Below, in pieces: positions 44,910 to 58,620 of a DNA stretch of 64,000 bases. Below the pieces are notes generated by a model. It was not told the DNA's origin. It searched no databases and saw only the letters and a list, made by a program, of their open reading frames with translations. The stretch is taken from contig RCSZ01000003.1 of NCBI GenBank assembly GCA_014898425.1, forward strand, positions 1,302,001 to 1,366,000, read 5' to 3'. Numbering within the stretch: the stretch's first letter is position 1; the number at the start of each line of letters is the position of its first letter. A program made the position numbers and the translations under genes. The stretch is from Botryotinia globosa (Eukaryota > Ascomycota > Leotiomycetes > Helotiales > Sclerotiniaceae).

Positions 44910-45134
44910 ACAGTCCCTAATAAAAATAAACTACAACTGCGCTGTAAAGTGCTTTGGAAAGTGCAATATATAAATCTATATTTCCATTTTCATCGGGGAG
45001 TTTAAGTAAGGTATTGAGAGCTAGTGGCATTAAATGCGTATGTTCGTTCTTCCGCCCACCAGCCCAACACAAAACCAACCTGTTCAATTTTATAGATTGG
45101 CACCAGGATGTTAATGCAGATGCTATTATAACCT
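44910..45134. other. Intergenic, upstream of aminotransferase relic
   Basis: About 225 bp. Open frames exist but no part resembles the expected N-terminal aminotransferase sequence. Confidence 0.4.
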
Positions 45135-45603
45135 TACAGGGCGTAACGATAACGCAGCACGATTCTTCTCTCCGCGATGCTCTAGCTCTCGCCTCCCATA
45201 TGAAAGTATCAACAATGTCCACTGTATACGCCACTTCTCTTCTCCGGTCCCTGAGGCTTCCTGGCCTTCTCTCGCTCAGTTCCCAACGCTTATCAAACCG
45301 TTACACTCAAATGATTGCTCTTTTCAACAAGCATAACATCAAATATTTTCCCTGTAACGCAGGACTCTTTATCTTGGCAAGGATAGTACTAGAGGGAACT
45401 TGGGAGAGGGAACTTGGGCAAAGAAATCAGAAATGGTAAATTTGTTTAAGAGGAATGGAGTTTTGATAGGGCCAGGAAAGAGATATCACGTGCTAGAGCC
45501 AGGCTGGGCAAGAAACTCATTTGCGATGGAACAGGAAGTTTTAAATTTGGCCATTCAAAGGATGGACAAAGTCTTTAAACTTACCAGCGAGCAGGAAGAA
45601 TGA
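45135..45603 (+). pseudogene. ACC-synthase-like aminotransferase, truncated relic
   Basis: C-terminal third of a PLP-dependent class I/II aminotransferase. From about 45135 the frame reads GVTITQHDSSLRDALALASH, MKVSTMSTVYATSLLRS, LPGLLSLSSQRLSNRYTQMI, KHNIKYFPCNAGLFILARI. The frame then breaks at a 14-bp tandem duplication (45392-45405 and 45406-45419) and resumes as WAKKSEMVNLFKRNGVLIGP, GKRYHVLEPGWARNSFAMEQ to a TGA at 45601-45603. The N-terminal half with the PLP lysine is absent; the sequence before 45135 does not match. Fungal ACC-synthase-like proteins often have unknown real substrates. Frame break and truncation make a functional enzyme very unlikely. Confidence 0.65.
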
Positions 45604-46531
45604 CAAAAATCGCAATTGAAAGGGGCTACGTTGTGGGATGGTGAGCAGAAATGTGGGACATTCGATTTCCATTTTTATTCTATTGACTTGCTAGAGATAA
45701 GCATAGGACAATGCAAGGCGGAGGATCAAGAGTTTTCTTTTCGTTTCGAAGGGTTCCGTAGAATCCTTGATATCAATAATCCGAGTAAACAGTTTTCTCA
45801 GCAGCTATATTTGATATACTTTGTCCTTGTTTTAAGAAGTCTTAGTGGACACCAGAATGACCCTAACCTGAGGGATACCGATACATACATACACTCATGC
45901 ACTCATGCACAGCTGTACCTCTCGCATACTCCTTCATCAGTATCCCAATGAAACTAGCCAGAACTAAGTACACAATGTTTACCAGTATCAATTCTGCATA
46001 TGCTCTCTTGGGATCAAACAAATTCACACAGCAAAATCCAAAAACTTACTGTTCTCATAAATTAACAATTCTACTGATTGGACATTAGAAGACTTCCTTG
46101 ATCTGTTGAAACATTTTTTTTCATGGAGATAAGAATCTCTTCCTTTGTCAGAGAAGAGATTCCCATAAATCTCGTTCTTCTTTGAGTTCTGTCACTGCAG
46201 TGTCTTGAAACTCATTTCAATCTAGAACATTCATTACTTACGCATGTGGAAAATGACCCCTAGCTCCAAAGTATTCCATAGCATGACTCTTTGTCTCGAG
46301 AAGTTTCTAGTGAAACTGTCTGGTTGTTGAATAAACACTTGAGCTTAATCTTTCTCTTTCTGCATAACTGTAGGGAACAAATATTCCTCTTTGTTTATCG
46401 ATTTGAAGTATTGTCCACATAAGCTTTAATATTACTTTGGTGCCTGAGATACCTTTCAATGACACAAGAACAAGCTTGTGCCCATTACATTGAAGTTTAG
46501 CAACCAACCACCTAACCATCAAGCACTAGAG
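45604..46531. other. Intergenic region
   Basis: No recognisable gene in about 930 bp. Promoter of the Cys-rich protein gene assumed near its right end. Confidence 0.4.
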
Positions 46532-47190
46532 ATGGCCTCCCGAGATTCCCAGATTCCACGAGCCTGCGAAAGCTGTGGCAAGACACATAGTCCATCGCTT
46601 TGCCATGTTGCATTAAAATGTTGGAATTGTGGCAAGAAACATTCGGCCACTCAAGAATTTTGCTACGCTTGCAATAGTTTGACTCTACCAATATTCTCTC
46701 GAGAAATTCCGAAGACACTTATTTCTTGGAATACGTTCCTAATCGCAAAAACGGATTCAAGTCAAGTCAGGAGCGAGCAGTTGACAAATGCGGAAATGGC
46801 TATTAGCAATGATTTGTATACTGCAGTCCTTTGCGCCGAATCTCCTGATGCTCCATACAAGGAGTACAAGAAAAAAAAGACAGCGGTCTTCTTACACAGA
46901 CCCGGAGGAGAGAAGAGGCTGTCGTTCACAAAGCTGGGTTCGAGCAGTATCTCGACCAGTTCTAGGAAGTGGGAGGAAATCAAACTTTCCGATTGGACAG
47001 CGTTTGAGGAAATGGTGGGAGTGACTTCATGTAAGTATTCTCATGAGTTGCAATCTACTAGATACGAGAGCTGACTTACTAAATAGTACCATCTAACTTC
47101 CCAGTGCCAGATAATATTTGTTTACTGAAAAGTGAAGAAGGAGACACAGACGTTAGGGGCTTTGACGTGGGTGGCCCATGTACTAGATAG
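46532..47190 (+). CDS. Small Cys-rich protein, unknown
   Basis: Two exons, 46532-47030 and 47087-47190, give 200 residues. The intron has a GTAAGT donor, a CTTACTAA-type branch site and TAG acceptor, and the second exon ends in TAG. The N-terminus carries three CxxC pairs with a repeated pattern, ACESCGKTHSPSLCH, LKCWNCGKKHS and EFCYAC (residues about 10-50), resembling zinc-ribbon or zinc-knuckle modules of small fungal proteins. The rest (LISWNTFLIAK, DAPYKEYKKKKTAVFLHRPG, KWEEIKLSDWTAFEEM) is charged and not recognised. Nuclear or RNA-binding function is possible but only inferred from the Cys pairs. Confidence 0.55.
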
Positions 47191-47569
47191 AATGTTATTT
47201 GACTGGAGAGTATGCCAGATCAACATGTGTATGGCATACGGAATCTTAGACGCATAATAGCTGTTAGCCTGTACAGCCACCCACAGTTCTCAGCTCGCAA
47301 GTTTTCATTGCTTTTCTCCAAGCTATTTTCCAATTGCTCGGCAGTTTTGCCAGGACGAGTTCGTGTTTCTGTATACAAGCTTGTACACTTTTATCATTGT
47401 ACATGGAGATCATGAATGTGAATTTCAAATGTCAATTTCAAATGTCAATTTCAAATGTGAATTTCAAATGTTTAAAACTAATATAACGACTGAAGAGGCA
47501 CAGGATACTGTACGGTATAAAAATGCGAAGTTCTCAAGTATTGAGATAAGCACCAGCGAGCTCAACGAA
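47191..47569. other. Convergent intergenic region
   Basis: Between the Cys-rich gene and the APH-like gene. Holds a 13-bp tandem repeat (listed) and no gene. Confidence 0.5.
47418..47469. repeat. 13-bp tandem repeat
   Basis: Four copies of GTSAATTTCAAAT (S = C or G), alternating GTG and GTC at the start. Confidence 0.9.
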
Positions 47570-48982
47570 CTATGTACTAATTGTCTTGAACCATCGCAGA
47601 AACTCTCTCTCATCTTTGTCAAAGTCGTAGTTGAAATTTTCTATTTCTGGATCGTCATCTGGATCCGAAATCTCAGGGTCAAATGCATCATGATGCTCTT
47701 GGGGCCACCCCATATCCCACTCCAAAAATTGCTTTTTTGATTTATGACACTCACAAAATTCCTTGCTATACCATTTATTTGCGCCACCCTTTCCATGACT
47801 GCTTCTACCGACAGTTCCTCCGCTTGACCATAACGTACTAACACTCTTTATGGCCTTCATCATCGGTTCCCAATCTTCCTTATTGAATGTTGGGGGGCAA
47901 AACCCCAAAATATTCTCTTCTGTCGTACCGGGACCCCCTAGTAGGAAAGGGTTGCGAGCAAGTTCTACCCACCAAGGGAAGTAGCCCGCCGTTTCCCAAT
48001 CAATAATTGCGGTGATCTTCCACTTTTGATCCGCATTGTCGTTCGAAGCAAAGAGATTCGCACCACTCAAGTCGCCATGGGTTAGAACATATGGTCCACC
48101 CTTTGGGAAGCCTGCTTTGATTTTAGCTATGTGTTCGTCCGTACTTTTGATCCACGCGTCTCGTATCGTGGGATTATAGAGCCCAGCTTTATTTTTTCTC
48201 CAACATGTCCATAAAAGGCCTTTACGCATCGCAGGAGTTAAATTTTCCAGCCATTCTTCTTCATTTCGCCCTGTCTTCACACATGGAAATCCATAGCAAT
48301 TTCCAATATAGTTATCATGAAGTTCTCCGCCATCAACTCTCCGCATGTGAGGACTAGTAAACTGGCGAATGGTTTTGATGTGTTTTTTGAGATCCATGTC
48401 AAGATCTGCGTTCTGTTCATCGCAAAGATCTTCCTCCAATTCCATTAGCGTTTTTCCTTTGGCTCGAGACATCATTGTATAATTGAACCTTCCATCGCCG
48501 CCCCCAAATCTGTACATTTCCACAAGAGGTAAACCTAAATTTGCATCTCGAAGAAACTTCTGTACTGTATAGTCCACCGACCAGGGATTTTTGGCCGTGT
48601 TTATTTCATCTCTCAGTATCCATGGCCCATCTGGTCCGCCAAGCTCCCACATGGCATTATTGTGTTTAATATATGAGATCTTTACACGTGAAGTGTATCC
48701 ACTTGACGCATCCTGATCATCCAATCCACAATTGTAGCACAGTATTATCTGACCATGACCACGTGGGAATTCAAAATCATCGAATTTGAGATCACCATCA
48801 CCGATTATGGTGTCATGAACGACGTGAACAAGATCTTTGGGGTCGACTCCGGGATGATCTATAATATAACTCATTAATGCTAAGCTACTGCATGTGTTTA
48901 ACATTTACTTACAGGTTGTATCAAATTCTGTCATGTGCTGAATAATCCTAGGGGGTAGTTTTTGGACCTTTTCCTCCTCCAT
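47570..48982 (-). CDS. APH-fold phosphotransferase-like protein
   Basis: Two exons on the minus strand, 48982-48913 and 48858-47570, give 452 residues. ATG 48982 is followed by acidic MEEEKVQKLPPRIIQ. The kinase-like fold is shown by a nucleotide-binding lobe (SRVKISYIKHNNAM, PWSVDYTVQKFLRDANLGLP), TMMSRAKGKTLMEL, the Brenner-type catalytic motif THGDLSGANLF and the metal-binding Asp in TAIIDWETAGYFPWWVELA. This is the fungal aminoglycoside-phosphotransferase-like family; members act on unknown small molecules and are often expanded. The C-terminus is very acidic (PDDDPEIENFNYDFDKDE). Antibiotic resistance should not be inferred. Catalytic Asp residues are both present, so the enzyme looks competent. 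Confidence 0.8.
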
Positions 48983-50535
48983 TGTGAATATAGATGGAAA
49001 TTTGTTGCTCTAGATGATTTGATATACGACAAGTGTATCGAACTTTTGAGAGAAGAGCAGAATGTACTTCATAAATGATATTTAAGTATATAGGGAAAAT
49101 GAAGACATAAGACACATTATGGACAACAAAGGTCCGTACTCTTCTTTATTTCACAACATTAGAGAGTGAATGAAAGTCTTGTGTTGTAAATGGACCGCAT
49201 TCAGATTATTCTTCATCGCCTTCAAATTCCCAGGCAGAGATTATTCCGTGCGAACACAATGAACTTCCATCTTAACAACATAATTGAAATCTGAAAACAT
49301 AGGTAATGAAAGCCTGACATTACAAATGAACCGCATTTGGGCGAATCTTAATCTTTCTTTCATATCTGGAGAGATACTCCCCCACCTCCCGTTACAAAGG
49401 ATTTTTCTTCGTCTCAATATCGAGCTCAAGAAAATGAGATAGGTTTTGTGTGCCGGCCACAACATTGGCGAAACTGTAGGGCAGTGCTTCTTTCATCAAT
49501 CTAATCTCAACCCTCCTGAAATTCGTCTATTCTGAGAGACTGATGAACATGTAACAAATGCATTTCATCAATCGAAATGGGCCTGGAAATTATAATACCG
49601 GGGACTCAGGATCGAGACTAGGGTACTACATTGGTTCGCTTAAGAGCCCCTTCGCGGAAATCTGAGGATGATTAAATGCTAGCAATTTACTAACATACAA
49701 CATCGGTCTCATGTGACACAATCATCATATCGACTAAAGAGATATACGAAGAAAAAAATACAAGTTGCGAGTTTCGCTGCATCTCCAGCGAAATCCAACA
49801 ATTTTAGCATGAGCTTTTGGATGTCTGGATACGTGAGTTTAGTTGTATGAGATTGCTAGAGCTGAGAAAATTTCAGTAGGCAGGATTAATCTGTTGGGGG
49901 TCAAGCGTATGATGTCATGCTATACATATATTCATGATCATGATTCGTACGGTTGCAGTGTTTACAAATCATAATACTCGATAGAAGCAATGTAGGCAAG
50001 TGTATACTATATCGTCAAACAACCGCGCAAGGTGTAGTGGTAAATTCTTGATCGATTCAGTCTATCTATCAGTAGCGCATGTTGAAGGTGGATTGTATAT
50101 TTTTTTTGGTAAACAACCTTCTGATTGATTGTTTCATTAATTTCATTAAGTTATATTACTCGTCCAGTAAGCAAGCGTCAAGTGCTCAAGTCTGATAAGT
50201 CTTTCTGTTGACGGAGGACTAGGTGAGTAAATAAGGTTTTCGATGGAAGCTTGATAAAGCATCAAATGATAAAACCATCAATATTCGGAATAATTGAGGC
50301 TCTCCATACTAATCTCAATATTCAGAATCTCTTCGTCGATAAAACGTTTTTAATTAGAATTCTAAATAATATCTTGATCCTTTTCATGGTGGTGTTGTGG
50401 CTTACTAATCATCAAATTTTTTTCGGCCAATCAGGGATCGGGGGGAACGTTTATCTACTCGAGATAAAGCTTCGAAATGTCCTGCCTCGAAATCAAGGCC
50501 AAAAAGCCGATTTAATTATGTAATCACCGTGTGGT
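48983..50535. other. Gene-free flank of the AT-rich block
   Basis: No gene recognised. Two related segments, about 49165-49205 and 49300-49345 (both around ATGAAAG...TTRYAAATGRACCGCATT), look like a diverged short duplication. A 90-codon open frame at 50251-50523 has no ATG context or motif of note. Confidence 0.4.
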
Positions 50536-50984
50536 CCACCAGTGGGTGCACGGATTTGTAAGACTCTCTATAAGCAAAGCACAATTTCATACTAAAAATC
50601 GACATTTTTAAAATTCTATTAAAAAATAAGTATTCGGTATTATTAATTGAAATCTTCAATATAAATTAACTAAATAATAAAATATATTATATCAAATTTT
50701 CAATCAAAAATATTCAGTTTTTAAATCAAAAGATTTAATATTACACTTCTTTACTAAAAAGATTTGATAAAAAAACTAGATTAAATTATTCAGCTTTTAT
50801 TTTAAAGAATAATAATTTAAATTTCAAATTATATAAAATCCTTATATTTCTTTATAATATATATTAATCTTAAAGAAACTAAATAGAAATTTGAATTATA
50901 ATCGAATTGTTAAAATATGTATTTTTGATATGAAATTGTGCTTTACTTATAGAGAGTCTTACGAATCCGTACACCCACTGGTGG
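50536..50984. mobile_element. Short DNA transposon/MITE with 55-bp inverted repeats
   Basis: The first 55 bases (50536-50590) and the reverse complement of the last 55 (50930-50984) match at 52 positions; the three differences are C/T. The ends begin CCACCAGTGGGTG and include GTAAGACTCTCTATAAG. About 340 bp of A/T-rich sequence without coding capacity lies between. This is a non-autonomous inverted-repeat element or a heavily decayed one. No clear target duplication was found, so the superfamily is open; a Tc1/mariner-pogo origin is possible because CAGT-type ends are common there. Confidence 0.85.
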
Positions 50985-50993
50985 TCTGAGGAT

Positions 50994-51059
50994 GAGATAA
51001 CTTTATACGAGTAAAGATTACTAATTAAGTCGAATGCTCTACTTTTAAGCTACCCCTTT
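50994..51059 (-). other. tRNA-like relic (possible SINE head)
   Basis: On the minus strand, TAGCTTAAAAGTAGAGC resembles the A box and D arm of a tRNA (stem GCTT/GAGC), followed by CATTCGACTT as in the anticodon arm. A 5-bp T-arm-like stem, CTTTA with loop CTCGTA and TAAAG, comes at 51016-51001. The acceptor and anticodon stems are damaged. It fits a decayed tRNA or tRNA-derived SINE; not a functional tRNA. Confidence 0.35.
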
Positions 51060-52238
<1,179 letters not shown>

Positions 52239-55187
52239 TAAAAAATATAAAAAGTAGAATCAATTTTATTTTTTAAAAAATTAAAAAAAAACTATCTTTT
52301 AGAAAATCTAAAAAATATAATTGTCATTATCTTTTCAAAAATCTAAGAAATTTAAAAAAAATTCTTAAATTATTTAGTAATATATTGTCAAGGTATAGAT
52401 AAAGACTTATATTGTATTATAAGGATTCTAAATATTATGAAAGATTGAGGCCCTATTATAGGAAATAGAGTATACTAAGGGTATACTAAGGGTTTGTATT
52501 TAAGGTATAAAGGCAATATAGTTGGTGTTGTGATAATACCCTTTTTTTAAAGTTTGCTTATTTTAAGTAAATTAAGGTACAAACTAACTTTGTTATTTTT
52601 CAATAAAATTATAGGGAATCAGTTCAATAGGCCAGCTTATCATTATATCTAAATTGATCAAATAAAAACCCAAAATCTCTTGAAATAATATTAGAATATT
52701 CTAATTTCTATTATAAAATTAAAACGAATTGTTTTTAAGATAATAATCAATTAATAAATCTTTTTCAATTTATCTGGTCTTTGTTTAAGAATTATTTCTG
52801 ATATAATAATATTCGAGATAATAGGCTTTTTGAATCCAACTTATATAAATAGGTTTAGTTTGTTTAGATATATTAAATAAAATATAATAATTATTCCTTT
52901 TTAATTTTAAAGATTTTTAGTTAATTATTATAATAATAAATAATATTTTCATTTGATATAATAATAAAAACTATATTCATTATAATAATCAAGGATTTCT
53001 TTGAATTTCTATTATTCGATTTTCTTATATATTTTATTATCTTTTTTGAGAATTTGATTTTGATTTCTATATAACTTAATAATATTAATAATATTTTGAT
53101 TTAGTAATTTTAGTAAGTAATAAAGTGATCGAAATAATAAATTGTAAAATATTAGAAAAATCTTGAAATTGATTAGGAGTTGTAGTAGGCAAATCTGTTT
53201 ATAGATTTTAAGGATTTTGTAAAGATTATTTTATTTATTATTATCTTTTTTTATTAGATAATTGGTTTTTATATTCTTTGTACTAACTTATATCTTGTTA
53301 TTTTCTTTATAAAAAAAAATATTAATTTAAATTTTATTAATATAATCTTTATATTTTTGAATTAATTAAATTATAAGTATTTTGAGCTTAATTAAAATAA
53401 AATCAAATCTGTTTGTAATCTCATTAACTTTGAGAAATTTTTATCTCCTTTGGTATAATAGATTTAATAAAATTAATATAAATAATTCAATTTCAAAATA
53501 TAAATAGTAATTATAATTAATAAAAAATAAGGATATATTAATAATTTCTGATATAATATTATTTAATACAAATTCTATAAATGAAAGTTAATTAAATTAA
53601 TTGTTTTAATAAAAGTTTATAAAAATATAAAAGTATTGTTTGATTATAATATTAATTCTTTCTATTTGATTATTGGATTTGGAATAAAATAAGGAAGATT
53701 GTTTCAAAATGATTGATAAGTATTTGGATAAGTATTTTCAGAATTTAAAAACAAATTAAAAGCTTTTATTGAATATAATATTATTGGAAGTATTATATAA
53801 ACAATATATCTTTTCGATAAATCGATTTATAAGCTTCTTTATAGATAATTCTATTATTAATATAAAATATTATATTTTGATTAAATAGTAAATAATTGTA
53901 ATAATATATTGATATTTCTTTTTATAATATTTATTAATTGATAATAATATAATATAATTAATAAAAATATTTAATTAGGGATAGAATAATATTAATAAGA
54001 ATTCAAGAAATCCAAATATAATAAAGCGGGAAACTTTAATATGAAAATAGAATTAATAAATTTATATAAATATCTTAATTTTTTTAGATATATTAGATTA
54101 TTAATATATATAAAAAACAAGGTTGATAGTTTTAATATAATCTAAATATTTGGTTGATCTGATTGAATATATGCGATATATAATCTATATATAAAATTCA
54201 ATAAAGAAAGAAATAAAAAGATGATTATAATAAAAAATCTTATTATTAATTAATCTATAATCTTGTAAGACTATTCAAAGGTTTTTTCGAATATTTAGTA
54301 ATTAATAGTAAATAAAGGGATTTCGAAATATTATATATATAGTTATAACTAATTTAAATAATTTATATATTTTGTTAATAAGATTATTGATTGATTTATT
54401 AATATTGAAAATGATTATATCTATTGGGGTTATAATCAGATCTAAATTGTTATTTATTTGTTAAATAATATTTTTGAATATAATAATATCAAATATTTGT
54501 TTTAAAAGGATTATTTATAAATAATTCTTGATTTGATTATTATTAGAATCAATATATACTAAATAATCTTTAATTCTATAATTCAAAGTATTAAAACGAA
54601 TAGTTTTGTAATCAAATTAATATATAATATAAAAGTTGAATTTTAATAAGAATTTGATTTATTTAGTTTGTTATTAATTCAATATCTTTATTGATATAAA
54701 ATATTCAAGGTTTTTATAATTAATAATAATTTCGAATAATTTCTAAGTATTATATAATTCCGGTCTTTATTCTTTTAATAATTTTATAATTACTAGAAGT
54801 TTTTTATTATAGATTTTATAATTATATTTAGTAATACTATATTTTGATAAAAAGTATATTATTGGATATAGATTTCTTTTGTTATTATATTATAAAAGGA
54901 TATTATCTACGATTTAATTGAAAATGTTAATTTCGATTATTATATAATAATAATAATCAAATATAATAAAGATTGGGATAGAAGAGAAAGTGTTTTTTAG
55001 TATTGTAAAAGTGTTTTTTTATTTAGAATTCTAACTCTATATTTTTTCTTTTTTTAAAAAGCAATTAAAAAGCTTTATAATCTTAGAAAAATTATAAATG
55101 AAATGTTAATAAAAATTAGTAAATTTAAAGAAACATTAAAGATCTTTGAATTTAATTAATAATTTCCAATTGAATATAATATAAACT
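52239..55187 (-). mobile_element. Ty3/gypsy-type retrotransposon relic, 3' part
   Basis: Minus-strand translation shows decayed pol domains running right to left. Next to the insertion site come pieces of the region after the RT core. RNase H follows at about 54600-54950 (YNYKIYNKKLLVIIKLLKE, YKNLEYF). An integrase remnant spans about 53640-54130 (the end reads FKF then KYLSKYLSIILKQSS). All contain many stops and Lys/Ile/Asn-rich substitutions from G-to-A change. The 3' LTR is not clearly delimited; a less AT-rich patch at about 52440-52640 with a direct TATACTAAGGG duplication may be part of it. The element is interrupted at 55188 by the copia element and continues at 61500. Confidence 0.75.
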
Positions 55188-55192
55188 TTCTC
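55188..55192. repeat. Target-site duplication, left copy
   Basis: TTCTC directly before the copia 5' LTR; repeated at 61495-61499. Confidence 0.8.
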
Positions 55193-55354
55193 TGTCGGGA
55201 CAGGGATCATGTGACCGCACTAGCGCTTGCGCTAGTACTTCGGTATTATAATATAAATATATTATAGCCCTAACTTTTAGAATCTCAAGTAATATTATAA
55301 TAATATGAATTATAATATTATATTGTCTTCATTATCCTTATGGTAATATCAATA
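55193..55354 (+). repeat. Copia 5' LTR
   Basis: 162 bp, starting TGTCGGGACAGG. It aligns along its whole length with 61327-61494 apart from a 6-nt gap near the start. Its last two bases are TA where the other LTR has CA. It contains a perfect hairpin ACTAGCGC-TT-GCGCTAGT. Confidence 0.85.
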
Positions 55355-57430
55355 TTGATTAGTAATATTACAGATTAGAAATCTGATATCTTAATTTCAA
55401 ATGTAATATAAATTTGTAATTAAGATTGATATTTTTTTGAAGAAATATAAGTTTTTGTATTAATTTAATATAATTTGATATTTGCTTTTATATAAATAAA
55501 AATTATTAGTAATGTAATGGTAGTTTTTGTATTAAGTATTAATCCAATATAATTTGATATTGATAAAACTTGAAATTAGTTGGTAATGTAATAATGATTT
55601 TTATATTCAATTTTAGTTTATATTTTATTTTTCAAAATAATGTGTATTGAAGAATATAAATTAATAGTTATTAATTCGAATTAAATATTATCTTTTTTGA
55701 ATAAATATAATTTTGCTAGATTTTGGTAAAATTATATTAAATTATTTTATTTCATTATTTACCTACTATCTATTAATATAATAGAATTATATAATATCAC
55801 TAGAAATATAGTTGAATCGGTTATACTATTAATTATTCTATTTAATGATTTTAATATATTAATTGTAAAATAATAAAAATATTTTATTAATTTTATAAAA
55901 GGAATAAATATAAAAGAGATTAGGGATTTCTATAAATATAAATTATATAAATATTAATATTCGATTTATTATAATAATAAGCTTTAATTAGATTATTTTA
56001 ATGTATTCGAATGTTTTACTCTAAAACATTTTCAGATAGTTGATATATATTTTTTATATAAATTCAAATATAAGTTATGCTTATATAATTTGTTTATTGT
56101 AAAGTATAAGATTTGTATAATACAAACTATTTATAATGTTTTAATTGATATAATTCGATTATTATATAGAAAATAATTCGATAAAAAGATTATAGATGTA
56201 TTTATAAACAAGGAATTTATATTTCGATTGAAAAATATATAATATAGAATAATTATAAAAGATATTCGAGTATTTATATATATATTATTAAAAGAATCCA
56301 AGATATCTTAAGTAGACAATTAATTTGAATTATCAGATTTTAATCAATACAAATTGCTACAAATATTAAGTATTCTATTAGAGATTATAATTGTTTTTAA
56401 ATTTCTATCTTTAAATAATAAAGGAAAGAGTATTAATATTAAACAAAAAATATTATTATAAGCACTCTTGTATTCTAACCTTATTTACCAAACTAATATT
56501 AACTCTTTACAAGAATATAACAAATTCAACAAATCTATTATATATTAATTTTATTAATAAAATAATCTATTATTTTCGAAAATTTTAAATAAAAACAAAA
56601 AAGATAAAAGAAATAATATTCTACAAAAATATAACGGAAATAGTAATAATGAAAGAAGAGGCAATATAGGAGAAGGTAGTAAAAATAATCCAGGATATAA
56701 TCAAAATATTTCAAAGATCTTTTCAAATCTATTATTAAAAATTATAAATATTAATCAACTTTTTAGAAATCTTATAAAACTTTATAACAAAGATAATAAA
56801 TATAACAAACAAAATAACAATTTTATCTACAAATATAATATATTTCTTAACAATTATTAATATATCAATATATCTGAAAATCTATTTTCAAAAATATTAT
56901 TAATTATATTTATTGATATAGCATTTGATTTTTATTATACGAATTTAGGAATTATATTAAATATGATATAGAATATTTATAATCTATTTGAAGCTATATT
57001 TGAAAACCCTAAGTATAAAAGGAATATTATACAATAATAAAAAATTGTTATATTAAAAAATGTTATAATAAAATCAAAGAATAATAGGAAATCAATTATT
57101 TATTGTTTATAGCAAATAGTGATAAAATTATGTCATTTGTATAAAGAATTCAATACTATTATTCGAATAAATGAATTATTTTATTAAAAGATTATCAATG
57201 TATATGTATTAATTCAAGTATATTTTCTAACTTGTTTTCATTTAGCTGATGATATACTAAATCTTTTTGAAAAATTTCGATTAATTATTATAATATAGGA
57301 ATTAGTTTATTTAAGTGAAAATATAATATTCTATATTAATTAGAAATATCAATATAGAGGAGGATACAATTAGAATAAAAATTTTGAATAAAACGATTGA
57401 TATTTATTCAAATTATAAGATAAAAAAAAA

Positions 57431-58108
57431 TGTTTTGTTTATAAAAAAAATAACTATTGGTTAATTCGATATAGCAAAAAGGAGTATAATAAGTTGTAAT
57501 ATAAATACAAGAAATAATTTAAAGATACTAGTAATAGTTTTAATAAAGGTTTTGAATAGTTTTTTATTGAATATAAAGGATTTGTTGAAGATTTTAATTT
57601 CGATACAGATAGCGAAATTACAATTTATTTTGTACAATTCGAATTTTAGGATTTATTTGTATAAGAATTATATTCGAATTTCTTTATTCAAAATAAATCT
57701 ATCAATAATAAAAAGATTATATTCTATTTAATTAATAAATTCCTTATATATACTTTAGTATATTAAGTTTATAATATAGTATATATTAGTAGATATAATA
57801 TAAAAGAATTTCAAGGAATTATTATTAATATAACTATAGTACAATAATTGATAATAAATTATAAGCAATATATGATATACAAAATAATTATTAAAGATAT
57901 ATTATTAAATACAAATCGAGTAGGAATTGCAAATGTAGTATTCAGTATTAAAAGAGTTGAATCAATTGAATTAATTAAATTCAAATTATTATCAGGAATT
58001 GTTGAATTTCACATTATAAATATAGAGATATTATTTTTTTTATTATTGAATAATATGAATAAATTTGGTGTATATTATAATAATATTATCAATTCAATTA
58101 TTGAATAA
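57431..58108 (+). pseudogene. Decayed copia gag/protease region
   Basis: A Cys-rich gag motif starts at 57431. The 86-codon open frame 57848-58108 corresponds to the protease C-terminal region of fungal copia elements (VESIELIKFKLL, FHIINIEILFFLLLNNMNKF). The protease active-site Asp upstream is not preserved. Confidence 0.7.
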
Positions 58109-58229
58109 TATATAGGAGTAAATTATTTATATATTTATTATAATAAATATATAATATTTTTTTAGTATATAAACATACAATAATTTATATAATAGATTAT
58201 TGATAATAACAAATACTATCTTATTGCTA

Positions 58230-58620
58230 TAGAATTACACTATCTATATTATCGTTTTAATTATCCTTCAATTTATAGATTTCTATAAATATTGTAATGA
58301 GCTAGTTATAATGATATTATATAAATCGAGATTAATAAACTCATTAAGTTTTATTAATATTATTAAAAGTATAATAAATCACTAAATCGATTTAAGTTTA
58401 ATCTATAAGATGATGTTGATTTCAATTATTTAATTATAGTTGATGTGATGTATATTAATATCAATTCTATTCTATATGTTATCGATAAAGGTATACAATT
58501 TCAAGCTGTATAGTGGTTGAATAATATTATTGTGAAATATATCTTTAATACTCTTTGAAAATATTGAATGGATATTTATATCAACCCCCCAGATTATATT
58601 ATATATAATATTAAAAAGAA
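58230..58620 (+). pseudogene. Decayed copia integrase region
   Basis: GAG-pre-integrase followed by the integrase core in nearly one frame from 58409. The VDVMYI strand carrying the first catalytic Asp is still readable; stops replace several Trp/Gln codons, as expected from C-to-T and G-to-A change. Confidence 0.7.

Noticed and set aside
47570..48982. Antibiotic-resistance gene
   Set aside because: The APH fold is widespread in fungi with unknown substrates; nothing points to aminoglycosides.
50251..50523. 90-codon plus-strand frame at the AT-rich border
   Set aside because: No credible start codon, no motif, low-complexity Ile/Leu/Asn composition.
57848..58108. Stand-alone small gene
   Set aside because: It is a surviving open piece of the copia protease region, flanked by stop-filled pol sequence.
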